From: Halichoerus grypus
Taxonomy: Eukaryota > Chordata > Mammalia > Carnivora > Phocidae
Direction: 5' to 3'
DNA: 64,000 nt
NCBI RefSeq assembly: GCF_964656455.1
Contig: NC_135723.1
Location: 95,805,283 to 95,869,282, forward strand
Shown here: positions 62,704 through 64,000 of the stretch, piece by piece
Layout: the number at the start of each line of letters is the position of its first letter
How positions within the stretch are numbered: position 1 is the first letter of the stretch
Translations under genes and position numbers: made by a program
The notes under the pieces: generated by a model
Database searches by the model: none
What the model was told of the DNA's origin: nothing
What the model saw: only the letters and a program-made list of their open reading frames with translations

Positions 62704-62901
62704 GGGGTGCCTGGGTGGCTCAGTCGGTTAAATGTCTGACTCTTGATTTTGGTCATGAAATCAGGGTCATGATCTCAAGGTCATGAGATCGAGCCCCATG
62801 TTGGGCTCTGCACTAGGCATGAAGCCTGCTTGAGATTCCCTCTCTCCATGTGCCTCTGCCCTTACCCTTCCTTTTCCCTCTCTAATTAAAAACAACAAAA
62901 A
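62704..62901 (+). mobile_element. CAN-SINE, older subfamily
   Basis: GGGGTGCCTGGGTGGCTCAG head with the older GTCTGACTCTTGATTTTGGT body and a diverged tail. The duplication AGATAGGTTTA / AGACAGGTTTA lies at 62693-62703 and 62902-62912. Confidence 0.93.
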
Positions 62902-63169
62902 AGACAGGTTTATGTTCAGGGTGGCATACTTACATTTTTAAAAAAGAAAAAAGTTTAAACAATAAGGGTTATGCTAAATGCTTAGATTAACCAAATAACT
63001 GTATTATTACATTAACCAATTTCATTATTTTATAAACCATTAATAGCCTACTTTATGAGTATTAAAATATTTTATTCAAATGACCAAATAATTTTATTAT
63101 GTAAACTTATTATATCTACCTAATTACTATTAAAGTATTAACCAAACTATGAGCTTTAAGCTCTAAGCC

Positions 63170-63265
63170 TCATGAAGGTGTCCTTGTTCGCTACTGCATC
63201 CCCAGTGCGAGAACCCGACACAGTGCATGGCAAGTAGGAAGCATTCAGTAATGAATCAAGTCTCT
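63170..63265 (+). repeat. L2 3' end relic
   Basis: CTACTGCATCCCCAGTGCGA, then GTAGGAAGCATTCAGTAATG. Confidence 0.6.
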
Positions 63266-63298
63266 ATTAAAGGCCTACGATCAGTTATCAGCTTAGAC

Positions 63299-63624
63299 CA
63301 GGGATCAGCAGTTTTCTGCAAAGGATCAGACAGGAGCTCTTTCAGGCTGTGCAGGCCATAGGCCCTGCGTCCCAACTATCCACTCTGCCCGTGTATCATG
63401 AAGGCATCTACAGATAATAGAGGAATAACTGGGATATCTCTGTTCCAATAAAACTGAAATTCTATAGTCAGATAATTTTCACATGCCATAAAACATTCTT
63501 CTTCTTTGGATTTTTTTCCCAACCATTTAAAACTGTAAAAAACACTTCTTAGCTTGCCATCTGTACAAAAACAGACAATGGGCCAGATCTGGCCTGTGGG
63601 CTGGAGTTTGCCAATGGATCCCAG
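63299..63624. mobile_element. hAT-like non-autonomous DNA transposon relic
   Basis: Left end CAGGGATCAGCAGTTTTCTG, right end GGAGTTTGCCAATGGATCC, roughly inverted. The interior has the widespread GGGCCAGATCTGGCCTGTGG and TTCCAATAAAACTGAAAT segments. The family name is not assigned. Confidence 0.65.
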
Positions 63625-63704
63625 CTCCAGGCCCACAGTTAGTTTTTGTGATTACAGCTAAACCCTATTCATGGGTGAGAAATTTAATAGAAGGATAAAG
63701 ATTC

Positions 63705-63860
63705 AGCCCTTTACAAAAATCTCTCTGCACCTCATTTTCCTCATCTGTAATGGAACTAATCTGCCAACTCAACTAAAATTGAGACTGAGGTTCCAAGTGA
63801 TAATGCACATAAAGCTCCAGGCCCAGCGATGAACACAGCAATGCTCAGCTCAGCACTTCC
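63705..63860 (+). repeat. MIR relic
   Basis: CATTTTCCTCATCTGTAATG, then AAGTGATAATGCACATAAAG. Confidence 0.65.
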
Positions 63861-64000
63861 AAAGAACCTCTAGAAACATGAGATGCTATAGTCAGACCAC
63901 CTCACATCAAAGATCGCTAGAGTAGGCAACATATTGTTAATATTCTCCAAAGGACTTTGTGTGGATGCTTACCAAACTATTTTTGAATAACTAAAAGAAA

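Larger units (their letters stand above)
57679..64000 (-). other. TPK1: TPK1 intron, upstream side (partial)
   Basis: Intron 5' of the exon at 57583-57678, ending in a CACATAG acceptor. I looked for the preceding TPK1 exon (the ING-DFDS motif region) on the minus strand and did not find it, so it lies beyond position 64000. Between 59125 and 62453 I recognise only a CA microsatellite and a small direct repeat at 61360-61391. Confidence 0.85.

Noticed and set aside
62704..62780. tRNA-like sequence (A and B box) at SINE heads
   Set aside because: It is the tRNA-derived promoter part of CAN-SINEs; the cloverleaf is decayed and followed by the SINE body, so it is not a tRNA gene.

Overview
The window is mammalian nuclear DNA from a carnivore. 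About twenty copies of the tRNA-Lys-derived CAN-SINE (head beginning GGGGCGCCTGGGTGGCTCAG, with a CT-rich middle and an AATAAA-rich tail) and carnivore-type LINE-1 3' ends are scattered through it. The SINE subfamilies look most like those of bears and seals (arctoid Caniformia); this species-level guess is an inference.

The only active gene I can support is TPK1 (thiamin pyrophosphokinase 1), on the minus strand. Two consecutive internal coding exons are present: 57583-57678 (32 codons) and 32732-32878 (49 codons). Both have consensus splice sites and phase-0 boundaries, and a 24.7 kb intron separates them. Everything left of 32732 is the next downstream intron and everything right of 57678 is the preceding upstream intron. 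No promoter, first exon, last exon or 3' end of TPK1 lies here.

The introns carry two processed pseudogenes, both on the plus strand (antisense to TPK1) and both with target-site duplications and A-rich tails. One, at 14443-15715, is a near full-length retrocopy of the bicistronic, imprinted SNURF-SNRPN mRNA. The other, at 53192-53885, is a retrocopy of PPDPF whose 112-codon frame is unbroken except for two TAG stops. The GC-rich patches with long accidental ORFs are explained by these copies.

The rest is repeat-derived or unremarkable intron. It holds CAN-SINEs (including a two-SINE composite sharing one target duplication, and a tandem pair with three copies of the target), 5'-truncated L1s of several ages, one solo-type ERV LTR, one MLT1-like LTR, two hAT-like DNA transposon relics, many L2 and MIR relics, and microsatellites. 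I found no CRISPR array, operon, RNA gene or unknown protein-coding system. The most interesting items are the bicistronic retrocopy and the SINE insertion structures. Gene and family identities come from recognition by memory, not from a search.
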